64,000 bases of DNA from Anaerolineales bacterium (GCA_014860745.1 JACZJC010000078.1:1-64000); one strand, 5' to 3'. Counted from the stretch's first letter, positions 9,023-18,451 are shown. Notes: a model not told the origin generated them from the sequence alone. A program made the numbers and translations.

Positions 9023-9679
9023 ATGAAAATAACTCCTTCCAAAAAACAGAGCGACATCCCAGAACGGACCAACCCATTTCTCACCGGGCTAGAAGATGAA
9101 GCAATCAGCGTTGGACAGCGCCTGCGGGAGATTCGAATTCTGCGGGGATTATCCTTGCGGGCGCTGGCAGAGCTGAGTGGGTTAAATATCAACACCCTGA
9201 GCCTGATCGAGAACGAACACACATCCCCCAGCGTAAGTACTCTCCAGCAACTGGCGCAAAGCCTGCAAGTGTCGATCACAGAATTTTTTCTAACGGACCA
9301 CGGAAGTAAAAAGCTGGTGCACCAAAAACAGGGGAGCCGTCCAAGCCTTGCATTCAAACACAGCAAGATGGAGGATCTTGCTGCTGGAATGCCACGTTTC
9401 GGAGCGGAACCGATCATCGTCACGCTTGAACCTGGCGCCGATAGTGGAAAAAAACCCATCGTTCATACAGGACGCGAGTTTGTTTACTGTTTAGAAGGAC
9501 AGATTGCCTACACTGTGGATAACGAGAAGTATCTATTGGAGGAGGGTGATAGTTTGATTTTCGAAGCTTATCTTCCACATCAATGGAAAAATACTGATCC
9601 CACTCCTTCGCAAGTTTTGCTGGTGCTATGCCCAATGGATGAACGGGATCAGCCCCGGGAACAACACTTCACGCGTTAA
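9023..9679 (+). CDS. XRE-family regulator with C-terminal cupin domain
   Basis: HTH LREIRILRGLSLRALAELSGLNINTLSLIENEHTSPSVSTLQQLAQSL plus cupin GREFVYCLEGQIAYTVDNEKYLLEEGDSLIFEAYLPHQW. Confidence 0.9.
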   Translation: MKITPSKKQSDIPERTNPFLTGLEDEAISVGQRLREIRILRGLSLRALAELSGLNINTLSLIENEHTSPSVSTLQQLAQSLQVSITEFFLTDHGSKKLVHQKQGSRPSLAFKHSKMEDLAAGMPRFGAEPIIVTLEPGADSGKKPIVHTGREFVYCLEGQIAYTVDNEKYLLEEGDSLIFEAYLPHQWKNTDPTPSQVLLVLCPMDERDQPREQHFTR

Positions 9680-9705
9680 TTACATGCTTTGAAAGGAGGT
9701 ATCTC

Positions 9706-9891
9706 ATGTATACAAAGATGGCTCCCCAGCTATGCCTGATGATTCCCATGCTGAACGTATTCACCGCTTCAAACCAAACCCGAGACTGGTCTTGGGCAAT
9801 GGAGTTTATCACCCCGATAATTTTGGTGAGTTTGGGGATTATTTTGTATATCCTCCACCGCAAACATCAAAACAAGAAAAAGGAGTTGTAA
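9706..9891 (+). CDS. Small membrane protein
   Basis: 61-aa ORF with one TM segment, directly upstream of the NifX-like gene. Confidence 0.45.
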   Translation: MYTKMAPQLCLMIPMLNVFTASNQTRDWSWAMEFITPIILVSLGIILYILHRKHQNKKKEL

Positions 9892-10296
9892 ATGAAAATC
9901 GCAGTCGTTACAGATAATGGAAAATCAATCAGCCAGCACTTTGGACGCGCATCGCATTATATAGTCGTCACCATCGAAGACGGAAGAATCGTCAGCCGTG
10001 AGATGCGTGACAAAATGGGACATGCCCAATTCCAGGGAAAGCATCAAGAAGATCATCATCATGAAGCGGGCGAAAAGCATGGCTACGGAGTCGCCGCTGA
10101 CAATCGGCATGGACGCATGGCTGAATCGATCACCGATTGCGAGGCATTGTTATGTCGCGGGATGGGAATGGGCGCATATGAAAATATTAAAGCGCGTAAT
10201 ATCCGCCCAGTGGTCACCGATATAGCCGATATTGATGAAGCTGTTCTGGCTTATGCAAATGGGCAGATCGTTGATCACATCGAAAAACTCCATTAG
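9892..10296 (+). CDS. NifX/NifB-C-type dinitrogenase iron-molybdenum cofactor family protein with His-rich insert
   Basis: MKIAVVTDNGKSISQHFGRASHYIVVTIEDGRIVSRE ... HHHEAGEKHG. Confidence 0.85.
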   Translation: MKIAVVTDNGKSISQHFGRASHYIVVTIEDGRIVSREMRDKMGHAQFQGKHQEDHHHEAGEKHGYGVAADNRHGRMAESITDCEALLCRGMGMGAYENIKARNIRPVVTDIADIDEAVLAYANGQIVDHIEKLH

Positions 10297-10509
10297 CTGG
10301 GAAGAACGCAAAACGTGATTGTAAGTATCTGCACCTGTGAGGTACGTGCAGTCAGCTGGCTCTGCTGGTAGGAACAATCACAAAAGCAGGAATGAAGATG
10401 AAACCATGAAGAGGCCACCCCTGCCGGTTGGGGACCTGGCCAGATCTGGTGGGCAAGGTTTGGGAAGTGTGGAAACCGGCTATGCAATAGAAATTGAACA
10501 ATTTGTGCG

Positions 10510-10530
10510 AGGGGCTCCACAAGAGCCCCT
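10510..10530. terminator. Hairpin just upstream of a small ORF (attenuator or terminator)
   Basis: AGGGGCTC-CACAA-GAGCCCCT. Confidence 0.4.
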
Positions 10531-10550
10531 TAGAAAGGTTTGGAGGCAAA

Positions 10551-10781
10551 ATGGATACCCGATTATTACGTAACCGTTTTGGACAGGGACAAGGACAAGG
10601 TCGTGGTGCACGTGGTCAAGGTCAGGGTGGAGGCGGACGCGGGAGAGGAAATAAACCCAGCTCCGGCCCCGGTGGAAATTGCATCTGCCCAAAATGCGGG
10701 CATAAGGAAAAACATGTAGCCGGTCAACGCTGTCTTGACCGGGTTTGTCCCAAGTGCGGGACAAAGATGAACCGCGAGTGA
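10551..10781 (+). CDS. Small Gly/Arg-rich zinc-ribbon protein
   Basis: MDTRLLRNRFGQGQGQGRGARGQGQGGGGRGRG...CICPKCGHKEKHVAGQRCLDRVCPKCGTKMNRE; CxxC pairs. Confidence 0.75.
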   Translation: MDTRLLRNRFGQGQGQGRGARGQGQGGGGRGRGNKPSSGPGGNCICPKCGHKEKHVAGQRCLDRVCPKCGTKMNRE

Positions 10782-10863
10782 GTATCATGGTATCCGTCTC
10801 AACTTGCGGCATTGTTATCGAAGTTGTGGTCATGTCAGATGTTGACCCTGCGCAGGAGTGAAA

Positions 10864-11310
10864 ATGACCAGCAAAGTAAAGATCGGTATCATTATCTGCA
10901 ATCGCTACCGGACTTGTGCAGGTGGGAAATGCCTGAGGGCGTTGAGAAATAAAGAAGGCGCATTTCAACAGTACGCTGATTCAGATATGGAACTGGTCGG
11001 CTACACCACTTGCGATGGCTGTCCGGGTGGCAATGTCGAATATACCGGGGAGGAAATGGTAAAGAATGGAGCGCAGGTTATTCACCTGGCTACCGGACTA
11101 TTGGTTGGTTATCCTCCCTGCCCCTATATTCACACATTTAAAAGTTTTCTCGAAAAACGCTATGGGGTAAAAGTTGTGGTTGGCACACATCCTATTCCCA
11201 AAAAATATCTGGATCTACACACAAGCTTGGGAACCTGGAAAGATGCTGAATGGCAACCACTTTTAGAATCGACAATGGCAGATGAAGCGACCCGGAAGGC
11301 TTACGACTGA
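10864..11310 (+). CDS. CGGC-domain-like putative metal-binding protein
   Basis: VKIGIIICNRYRTCAGGKCLRALRN...TTCDGCPGGN resembles the CGGC domain family. Confidence 0.7.
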   Translation: MTSKVKIGIIICNRYRTCAGGKCLRALRNKEGAFQQYADSDMELVGYTTCDGCPGGNVEYTGEEMVKNGAQVIHLATGLLVGYPPCPYIHTFKSFLEKRYGVKVVVGTHPIPKKYLDLHTSLGTWKDAEWQPLLESTMADEATRKAYD

Positions 11311-11318
11311 GTAAAACG

Positions 11319-12326
11319 ATGAACTATGTTTTTGGTCCTGTCCCTTCCAGAAGATTAGGTCAATCGCTGGGAATTGACACCATCCCGCTCAAGACCTGCA
11401 ACTGGAATTGCGTCTATTGCCAGTTGGGGCGCACCATGCCGCTGACAAATGAGCGGCGTGAATATATTCCAGTGGAGGATATTCTCCTCGAAGTGGAGCA
11501 GGTTCTAAGATCCCGCGTGAACGGTGAGATCGATTGGGTGACTTTCGTTGGCTCAGGTGAACCGACTTTGCACAGCCGTCTCGGTGAATTGATCCGCCGT
11601 GTAAAAAATATCATTGCGCTTCCGGTGGCGGTCATCACCAATGGGTCTTTGTTATACCTGCTTGAAGTTCGAAAGGAATTGAGCGCTGCGGATGCGGTTC
11701 TGCCGACGCTGGATGCTGGCACGGCTGAACTATATCGCAAGGTCAATCGGCCTCATCCACAAATTACGTTTGAGCGGCTTGTGGATGGATTAATTGCTTT
11801 TCGCGAAGAGTATCGGGGAAAGTTATGGGTTGAGGTAATGCTGGTGCGCGGATTAAATGACACCTTCCAAGTACTGGAAGATATTGGAAAAGTTCTGCAA
11901 ATGGTTAAACCAGATGCCGTGCATATCAACCTGCCGACGCGTCCGCCAACTGAAACCTGGGTGCAATCGCCGGATGAGGAAGGCTTGATGCGGGCTATGT
12001 CCATTCTGGGAAACATCGCTGAGGTGGTGCATCCGGCAGAAGGAAGTTTCGACCTGAGCGGGCACGAGAATGTGGTGGATGCGATTATTGGCATCATAGC
12101 CCGCCACCCGATGCGGCAGGATGAACTCGAGCGGACGCTGACTCGTTGGTCGCCGGGAGAGGTAAACAAAGCATTGGTGGATTTAGAAGCAAGTAGCAGG
12201 GCACAGATCGTAGAGCGTTACGGAACACGTTTCTGGAGTGCAGAGCCTGCGCGCTATCCAGATGAAGCTCAAAGCCAGCTCACGAATCCGGCTCATAACA
12301 AAGCGAGTACCCGTGCTCGCGAATAG
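11319..12326 (+). CDS. Radical SAM protein with C-terminal winged-helix-like region
   Basis: CNWNCVYCQLG cluster motif; MNYVFGPVPSRRLGQSLGIDTIPLKTCNWNCVYCQLG is typical of this radical SAM subfamily. Confidence 0.9.
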   Translation: MNYVFGPVPSRRLGQSLGIDTIPLKTCNWNCVYCQLGRTMPLTNERREYIPVEDILLEVEQVLRSRVNGEIDWVTFVGSGEPTLHSRLGELIRRVKNIIALPVAVITNGSLLYLLEVRKELSAADAVLPTLDAGTAELYRKVNRPHPQITFERLVDGLIAFREEYRGKLWVEVMLVRGLNDTFQVLEDIGKVLQMVKPDAVHINLPTRPPTETWVQSPDEEGLMRAMSILGNIAEVVHPAEGSFDLSGHENVVDAIIGIIARHPMRQDELERTLTRWSPGEVNKALVDLEASSRAQIVERYGTRFWSAEPARYPDEAQSQLTNPAHNKASTRARE

Positions 12327-12407
12327 AAATGAGAATCAGGATGTCTTCTTGAGAAGATGCTTACATGGTGAATGAAATTTCAGTCTTTCTTCACCGGAGT
12401 AAGAGTG

Positions 12408-12728
12408 ATGAGTCTAAACACTATTTTTGATATCCAGTCTAGACTATGTAAATCAATGGGGTATCCCATTCGGTTAGAGATACTTCACAACTTGCGCAAT
12501 AGTCCGAAATGCGTCAATGAACTATCTGAACTCCTGGGGCAACCGCAATCTACGATTTCCCGCCATTTGTCAATTCTGCGATCCGCGGGAATTGTACTGG
12601 CAGATCATCAGAGGCAATATGTTTACTATCGCATTGCAAATCCAAAGTTATTGGAAGTTTGTGACCTGATGCGAGAAGTATTAGAAGAGCAAAGCGCTCA
12701 TGAAGCTAAACTAGCACGGGAACTGTAG
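12408..12728 (+). CDS. ArsR-family transcriptional regulator
   Basis: CKSMGYPIRLEILHNLRNSPKCVNELSELLGQPQSTISRHLSILRSAGIV. Confidence 0.9.
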   Translation: MSLNTIFDIQSRLCKSMGYPIRLEILHNLRNSPKCVNELSELLGQPQSTISRHLSILRSAGIVLADHQRQYVYYRIANPKLLEVCDLMREVLEEQSAHEAKLAREL

Positions 12729-12769
12729 GAAGAAGGTCAATCTTTCAGGATGAGACGGAGAACTTGTCA

Positions 12770-13597
12770 ATGACGGATGCGAACGCGATTTTGAACGCGT
12801 TTTTACTTAGCCTGTTAGCTGGTTTGGGCACTGGTCTGGGCGGCTTGATAGTCGTGATTCGTAAACCTGGAAAAAGGATGTTCGGCTTTTTGATGGGGAT
12901 TACGGCTGGGGTCATGATCACGCTTGCATTTCATGAATTGGTTAATGAAGCCTGGGAACTGCAAGGTTTTATGACCGCCACTATTGGATTTTTTACCGGT
13001 GCGGTTTTTATGCTTGCACTCGACATTCTGATTCCACACATTCGCTTTGGCGAAAGAGAGTCCACACTTTTTGATAAGCCTGTTATCCAGGATATAGACC
13101 AAGAAACCCGTTTTTGGAGACGTCGGCATGGCGGCAGTATAGTTAACCAGCAACTCCTGAAGACTGGAACCTTGCTTGCCATTGGCATTACGATCCACAA
13201 TATTCCTGAGGGCATTGCTGTAGGGGCTGGTTATATGCACTTTCCTGAATTCGGTCTCTTCATTATTATGGCTGTCATGCTTCACAATATTCCAGAGGGC
13301 ATTGCCACAACCTTGCCGCTATGCAAGAGCGGCGTTAGCCGATGGAATTCTTTCAAGGTTGCTCTGTTTTCAGGATTTGCCGAACCTGTCGGTGCATTAC
13401 TCGCGGCTCTCTTTCTCAAATCTTTCAGTTTCTTTCTACCCGGGGCGCTGGCGTTTGCAGGCGGGGTAATGGTGTTCATCACTTTGGATGAACTGCTTCC
13501 CACAGCCCGGGAGTATGGACATCAGCACTATACCGCCGTAGGCATTATCCTTGGAGCGATTTTTGTATTTCTGTTATCAGGATTTTTTGGGGTGTGA
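12770..13597 (+). CDS. ZIP-family metal transporter
   Basis: Motifs HNIPEGIAVG and HNIPEGIATTLPL in a multi-TM protein. Confidence 0.92.
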   Translation: MTDANAILNAFLLSLLAGLGTGLGGLIVVIRKPGKRMFGFLMGITAGVMITLAFHELVNEAWELQGFMTATIGFFTGAVFMLALDILIPHIRFGERESTLFDKPVIQDIDQETRFWRRRHGGSIVNQQLLKTGTLLAIGITIHNIPEGIAVGAGYMHFPEFGLFIIMAVMLHNIPEGIATTLPLCKSGVSRWNSFKVALFSGFAEPVGALLAALFLKSFSFFLPGALAFAGGVMVFITLDELLPTAREYGHQHYTAVGIILGAIFVFLLSGFFGV

Positions 13598-13620
13598 CTT
13601 TTCGAAAGGAGTGACGAAAA

Positions 13621-14181
13621 ATGGAATGGTTACCTGAATTGAAACTTGGCTGGTCCAACGGCTGGCTCTTGCTTGGCGCATTCTACATAATCTTCGGCAT
13701 TCTCATGTTATTGACCCCAAAAGATATTGTCGCCAAACTTTTTAGCGTCTCTGGCTGGAGCAGGCAACAAGTTATCTTCTCTGTAATTGGGAAACCGTTC
13801 TCTCTCGCCTGTCTCGGAATAATTATTTTCTCGCCGCTAAAAATTGGGCAGAATGTTTTTATATCGGGCAGCGTAGTGTTCCTGATTGGATTTACCGGGA
13901 TGATGATCGCTTTATCCAACTTTAGAAGCACACCCTCCGACCAACCTGTAACGCAGGGACTCTACCGGATCTCGCGCAATCCTCAATGGATATCATTGGC
14001 AGCCATGTTTCTGGGATCTTGTATTGCGATCGGTTCGTGGCTGGCAATCCTTCTCTTGCTGATCGCAGTGGTCTTTTATCATTTCCGTATCCTTGGGGAA
14101 GAGCGAGCTTGCTTGAATCGTTTTGGAGAACCCTACCAGAGTTACCTAAAACGCGTGCCGCGTTATTTCATGTTTTTCTGA
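13621..14181 (+). CDS. Isoprenylcysteine carboxyl methyltransferase-like membrane protein
   Basis: YRISRNPQWISLAAMFLG ... EERACLNRFGEPYQSYLKRVPRYF pattern. Confidence 0.8.
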   Translation: MEWLPELKLGWSNGWLLLGAFYIIFGILMLLTPKDIVAKLFSVSGWSRQQVIFSVIGKPFSLACLGIIIFSPLKIGQNVFISGSVVFLIGFTGMMIALSNFRSTPSDQPVTQGLYRISRNPQWISLAAMFLGSCIAIGSWLAILLLLIAVVFYHFRILGEERACLNRFGEPYQSYLKRVPRYFMFF

Positions 14182-14198
14182 AAAATAGAAGATGCCTC

Positions 14199-14933
14199 AT
14201 GATGACAGTCCTTGATGATCTATTCTCTAGCCTGACCGAAGACTTTCCCACACGTTCTGTGCTTGTTGGCGCACATTGGACGGTGGTATGCAGTCGTTAT
14301 TGCGGGATGGCGGCGACTCAGGCATCTGATCACCCGCATGGACATGAGCAGGTCCGTGATGTGGGTCACTTGCATCAGAAGAATGCCCGTGAATTGGCGG
14401 AATTGGCATATTCGACACAACCGTTGGAAGCACCCATCGGTGTAGCCGCGATCAATTCGCTGCTGGATGTGGACGAATCGCTTGCAGTGGAGGTCAACGC
14501 ATCCGAAGTCCTGACCAGCCGCGGGCGGGGAAAGAACGTAGCCCTGGTCGGGCACTTTCCATTTATTCAACAACTTCGTCAAAGCGCCAAAAACCTTTGG
14601 ATCATAGAACAGCATCCTACTGACGATGAATACCCAGCCGAATCTGCAGTTGATCTGTTGCCTCAAGCGGACGTGGTCGCCATCACTGGAAGTGCCTTGG
14701 TGAATCACACCCTGGACGGGCTTCTTGCGCTTTGTAAACCCAATTCAACTGTGATGGTGTTGGGACCAAGCACCCCACTATCCCCCATACTCTTCAAGCA
14801 TGGCATTACCATCATATCCGGGACACGTGTGATCGATGAAGAGGCAGTTCTGCGTACGGTTGGTCAGGGCGCATCCTTTCGCCAGGTGGAAGGAAAAAAG
14901 TTATTGACTCTTGTACATGATAAGGAAAAGTAG
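14199..14933 (+). CDS. DUF364-domain protein (putative heavy-metal chelation family)
   Basis: VALVGHFPFIQQLRQSAKNLWIIEQHP...PQADVVAITGSALVNHTLDGLLALCKPNSTVMVLGPSTPLSPILFKHGI. Confidence 0.8.
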   Translation: MMTVLDDLFSSLTEDFPTRSVLVGAHWTVVCSRYCGMAATQASDHPHGHEQVRDVGHLHQKNARELAELAYSTQPLEAPIGVAAINSLLDVDESLAVEVNASEVLTSRGRGKNVALVGHFPFIQQLRQSAKNLWIIEQHPTDDEYPAESAVDLLPQADVVAITGSALVNHTLDGLLALCKPNSTVMVLGPSTPLSPILFKHGITIISGTRVIDEEAVLRTVGQGASFRQVEGKKLLTLVHDKEK

Positions 14934-14937
14934 TGTA

Positions 14938-15384
14938 ATGGAAATCATGATGCGTCCCATTGGCGTGATCCACTCACCGTTCACCGAAAAAGACCAGACC
15001 CCCATTCAGTCCGTGCGCTCACAAGTCATTGGGCTGGTGGAAGTTTATCCTGAGTTTGCCGATGGGCTGAAAGATATCGAGGATTTATCCCATATCCATC
15101 TGTTGTACATCTTCCATGCATCATCTGGCTACTCGCTTCATGTTAAACCATTTTTAGACGATCTTGAACACGGCATATTTGCAACACGCTATCCTTATCG
15201 CCCCAATCCGATCGGCATATCCACTGTACGGCTTATAACACGCCAGGAAAATATGCTCACCATCGAAGGTGTGGATGTGCTGGACGGCACACCCCTGCTC
15301 GACATCAAGCCCTATGTCCCAGACTTCGACCTCCGCACAGAAGATGTGCGCGTTGGCTGGTATGAAACACGGAGTAAAAAGTGA
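14938..15384 (+). CDS. tsaA: TrmO/TsaA-family tRNA methyltransferase-like protein
   Basis: MRPIGVIHSPFTEKDQTPIQS...FATRYPYRPNPIGISTVRL...GVDVLDGTPLLDIKPYVP. Confidence 0.92.
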   Translation: MEIMMRPIGVIHSPFTEKDQTPIQSVRSQVIGLVEVYPEFADGLKDIEDLSHIHLLYIFHASSGYSLHVKPFLDDLEHGIFATRYPYRPNPIGISTVRLITRQENMLTIEGVDVLDGTPLLDIKPYVPDFDLRTEDVRVGWYETRSKK

Positions 15385-16598
15385 AACGACATCAAATAAG
15401 AATTCTCCTTCTTCTTGTCAGTGTATTCATTGCTCCAATCATAAATGCTCATGCTCAATCGGCTGCGCCTGTTGTGCGTGCTGTACTTTTCTATTCACCC
15501 TCTTGTGGGCATTGCGAATATGTGATCATTAACACACTTCAGCCCATGATCAGAAAATATGGAGACCAACTGCAAATCATTGGTGTGGATGTCACTCAGC
15601 AACAGGGGCAAGCCTTATTTATGTCTGCCATGCAAAAATTCAACCTTGAACATGCCGGGGTACCCTTCCTGGTCATTGACGATTTGTATCTGATAGGTTC
15701 AGCCGACATTCCAGAAAAATTTCCCGACTTGGTTGAGACCTATCTCACACAGGGCGGCATAGATTGGCCCGATATTCCCGGGTTGCAGGAGGTAATCTCC
15801 CAATCTTCAGAAGCGGATGTCTCAACTGCTACCATTACAGCCACTCAGGCAAATACCCCGCCTGTAACTATCACTGTCCAACCTGGGACGCTTCAAACGA
15901 CCCTTATGCCTTCTGCCGTTTCCCCGGCATTTGCCTCACCGACAGCCACACCCGGCATCATCGGCATACACACAGAAACATCCAACTGGCACGATCAATT
16001 TGCCCTTGACCCTACTGGCAACACATTATCTGTATTTGTGCTGTTAGGCATGCTCGGATCCATTGTGTGGGCTGTCATTCTTTTTAGAAGCACAACTGGG
16101 ACTTCCCTGAAAGGGAAGTGGGCATGGATCATTCCGTTGCTCTGCATTATTGGCTTTGGCGTGGCTGGCTACCTGGCATACATTGAGACCACCAATACAA
16201 CAGCTGTCTGCGGACCCGTGGGAGACTGCAATACCGTCCAACAAAGCGAGTATGCGCGTCTCTTTGGCATGCTTCCAATTGGAGTGTTAGGCTTGTTAGG
16301 ATACATAGCAATTCTCATTTCTTGGCTGATTGCGCGATATGCTAATGATCATCTTGCCGATCTTGCCGTCATATCCTTATTCCTCATGACCGTCTCTGGT
16401 ACGCTATTCTCGATCTACCTTACCTTCCTGGAACCCTTCGTCATCGGCGCAACCTGTGCCTGGTGCTTGACATCCGCAATATTAATGACCATACTAATGT
16501 TACTTACGGTGAGACCGGCAAAGCTGGCGTTTATCAAAAAAATATTCGGCGCTCCTTTCCATAGAAGACATATGCAGATTGAAGCCCGCGATGATTGA
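15381..16598 (+). CDS. Thioredoxin-like + vitamin K epoxide reductase (VKOR) fusion
   Basis: N-terminal FYSPSCGHCEYV; C-terminal multi-TM VKOR with CGPVGDCNTVQQSEYARLFG and GATCAWCLTSA. Confidence 0.88.
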   Translation: MKRHQIRILLLLVSVFIAPIINAHAQSAAPVVRAVLFYSPSCGHCEYVIINTLQPMIRKYGDQLQIIGVDVTQQQGQALFMSAMQKFNLEHAGVPFLVIDDLYLIGSADIPEKFPDLVETYLTQGGIDWPDIPGLQEVISQSSEADVSTATITATQANTPPVTITVQPGTLQTTLMPSAVSPAFASPTATPGIIGIHTETSNWHDQFALDPTGNTLSVFVLLGMLGSIVWAVILFRSTTGTSLKGKWAWIIPLLCIIGFGVAGYLAYIETTNTTAVCGPVGDCNTVQQSEYARLFGMLPIGVLGLLGYIAILISWLIARYANDHLADLAVISLFLMTVSGTLFSIYLTFLEPFVIGATCAWCLTSAILMTILMLLTVRPAKLAFIKKIFGAPFHRRHMQIEARDD

Positions 16599-16616
16599 TC
16601 TTCAAAAAAATGATAC

Positions 16617-16739
16617 TTCGTGTATGTAGCCGAAAAATTAAATATTTCTGAAGCGGCCAAGCAACTGCATGTCAGTCAACCCACGGTGAGCCACCAGATC
16701 AAACTATTGAAGCAGGTATGGGGATGTGGTGTTTTTTAA
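16617..16739 (+). pseudogene. Remnant of a LysR-type regulator (HTH segment only)
   Basis: Manual translation FVYVAEKLNISEAAKQLHVSQPTVSHQIKLLKQVWGCGVF*; an in-frame stop lies just upstream. Confidence 0.8.
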
Positions 16740-16778
16740 TTGATTGGTCATTTTGAGATACGGGCCAGTGGAAATTCA

Positions 16779-18317
16779 TCAACCATGGAATGGTTCGTTA
16801 ACTTCCCTTAATTTGGACTTCAACATATTCAGTAATTCAGCCGCTGTTTCCTTCTTTGTCGCTGACAGATCGGTGAGTTCTTCGGGGTCGGATTTAATGT
16901 CGAAAAGCTGATAGCGTTCGCCAAGGCTGCCAAGTTGTTCGTAGCCGAGGTAATAAATCAATTTGTAATTCCCCAGCACTTGTATGATCGTGGCTTCGGT
17001 GAGCGGCAGTTCGACGTTATTCCGCCGGGCTTGGACGGTGTAAACTGCATTTTCCTTTTGAAGAATTTGAGGTGTGTATGGCGGCAGGATGGCTCCCTCC
17101 GACCAATCGGGAATCTTGTGCCCGGTCACGTGCAGCATGGTTGTCATCAGATCGACCGCCGCAGTCGGGGTGTGGATCTCCCTGCCGGTTTGCTGCCCGG
17201 GTTCGAAAATCATCAACGGCACGCGGACGATGGGCTGGTAGAGTGTTGGTGTGACATGGCCGGAGATACCGCGTTCCTGCATTTCGCCATGGTCGGAGGT
17301 GAGCACCACCCAGGAATTTTCGAGCACACCGGTGGATTCCAGCGTGTCGAACAGGCGGCCGAACTCGCTGTCCACATTGAGGATGAATTCGTTGTAATAC
17401 GCCCTCGCATTCGAGAGAGTCTCGTATGCGTTCCCTTCAGAGAAAAATTCATCCTGCGGTTTGTCGAGCGGTTTGAAATTATCTTTGAGGAAAATATTGT
17501 TGAACTCGATCCTCGGCTTGTATGGGAAATGCGGCGGATGGTAATGAACGTATGCAAAGAATGGCTGCGGCAAATCGGTGACATGTTCTCTCAACCAGTC
17601 GATGCCTTCTTCGAGGGCGTAAAAATTTCCGCCGTTCGTATTCGGCAGGCCGTTTGGGTAAAGGTTTTTGTAGCTGGCGAGTTTTCTTTGCTGATACTCT
17701 TCGTAAAGATGATTTAAAAATAACGAATATGAATACCCATACTCGCTCCGCTTCATATCCCTGGACCAGCTTACCGTGGCAATATCTTCATCCCCGGAAA
17801 AGATTTTTCGGATCAGCCCATCGTTGCTAATGAAGAGCGATTCCATGGGGACGTACTCATCGATGTCCCGTTGAAATTGTTGCAGCAGAGTGTTTGCAAG
17901 CGGATTATGGGTGTATCCCATGCGGTGATAATCGTCGAAGGCGTGGAAGATACTTTTAGCGGCGTAAGAATCGCGGACCTCCGCACCAAACCGGAAAGCG
18001 CGGTGTGACCACGGATGCGACATGGTGAGCAGGGACGCCGTGCCAGGCGTTGTGTAATTGCCGCCGGAAAAATGGTTGTAATAAACGTTGGCCCGTTTTG
18101 CGAGTCTATCAAGATTGGGCGTGGTTTCCCGACCGTAGCCATAAAGGGAGATGTCGTACGCTGAAAAAGAATCAAACAGGATAACGAGCACATTTTTTCT
18201 TTCCCCTTGCATCAACTGCGACGCACCAATTGTTTTTAAAAGCGGCGGAGCCAAAAGCCCCAACGGAACCATCCCCGCCAATTTCAAAAAATCCCGGCGC
18301 CCAAAACCATGTTTCAT
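16779..18317 (-). CDS. Tat-signal sulfatase-like hydrolase/transferase (alkaline phosphatase superfamily)
   Basis: MKHGFGRRDFLKLAGMVPLGLLAPPLL signal; VLVILFDSFSAYDISLYGYGRETTPNLDRLAKRANVYYNHFSGGNYTTPGTASLLTM; LTSDHGEM. Confidence 0.88.
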   Translation of the reverse strand: MKHGFGRRDFLKLAGMVPLGLLAPPLLKTIGASQLMQGERKNVLVILFDSFSAYDISLYGYGRETTPNLDRLAKRANVYYNHFSGGNYTTPGTASLLTMSHPWSHRAFRFGAEVRDSYAAKSIFHAFDDYHRMGYTHNPLANTLLQQFQRDIDEYVPMESLFISNDGLIRKIFSGDEDIATVSWSRDMKRSEYGYSYSLFLNHLYEEYQQRKLASYKNLYPNGLPNTNGGNFYALEEGIDWLREHVTDLPQPFFAYVHYHPPHFPYKPRIEFNNIFLKDNFKPLDKPQDEFFSEGNAYETLSNARAYYNEFILNVDSEFGRLFDTLESTGVLENSWVVLTSDHGEMQERGISGHVTPTLYQPIVRVPLMIFEPGQQTGREIHTPTAAVDLMTTMLHVTGHKIPDWSEGAILPPYTPQILQKENAVYTVQARRNNVELPLTEATIIQVLGNYKLIYYLGYEQLGSLGERYQLFDIKSDPEELTDLSATKKETAAELLNMLKSKLREVNEPFHG

Positions 18318-18451
18318 AACTAAATCCTCAAATCTATTTGAAAAATTCCCTGATAACAGAAAAACCATCCATTTAATTGGATCGATGTATTTTCATTATA
18401 ACAAAATATGTAAGACAGACTTTGGAATAAAAGATGAGGCATCGAGCATTC

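Noticed and set aside
9892-10296. Evidence for nitrogen fixation
   Set aside because: A NifX/NifB-C-like domain alone is widespread in non-diazotrophs; no nifHDK genes in the window.
16935-17717. 260-aa plus ORF
   Set aside because: Antisense to the sulfatase-like gene; no domain resemblance.
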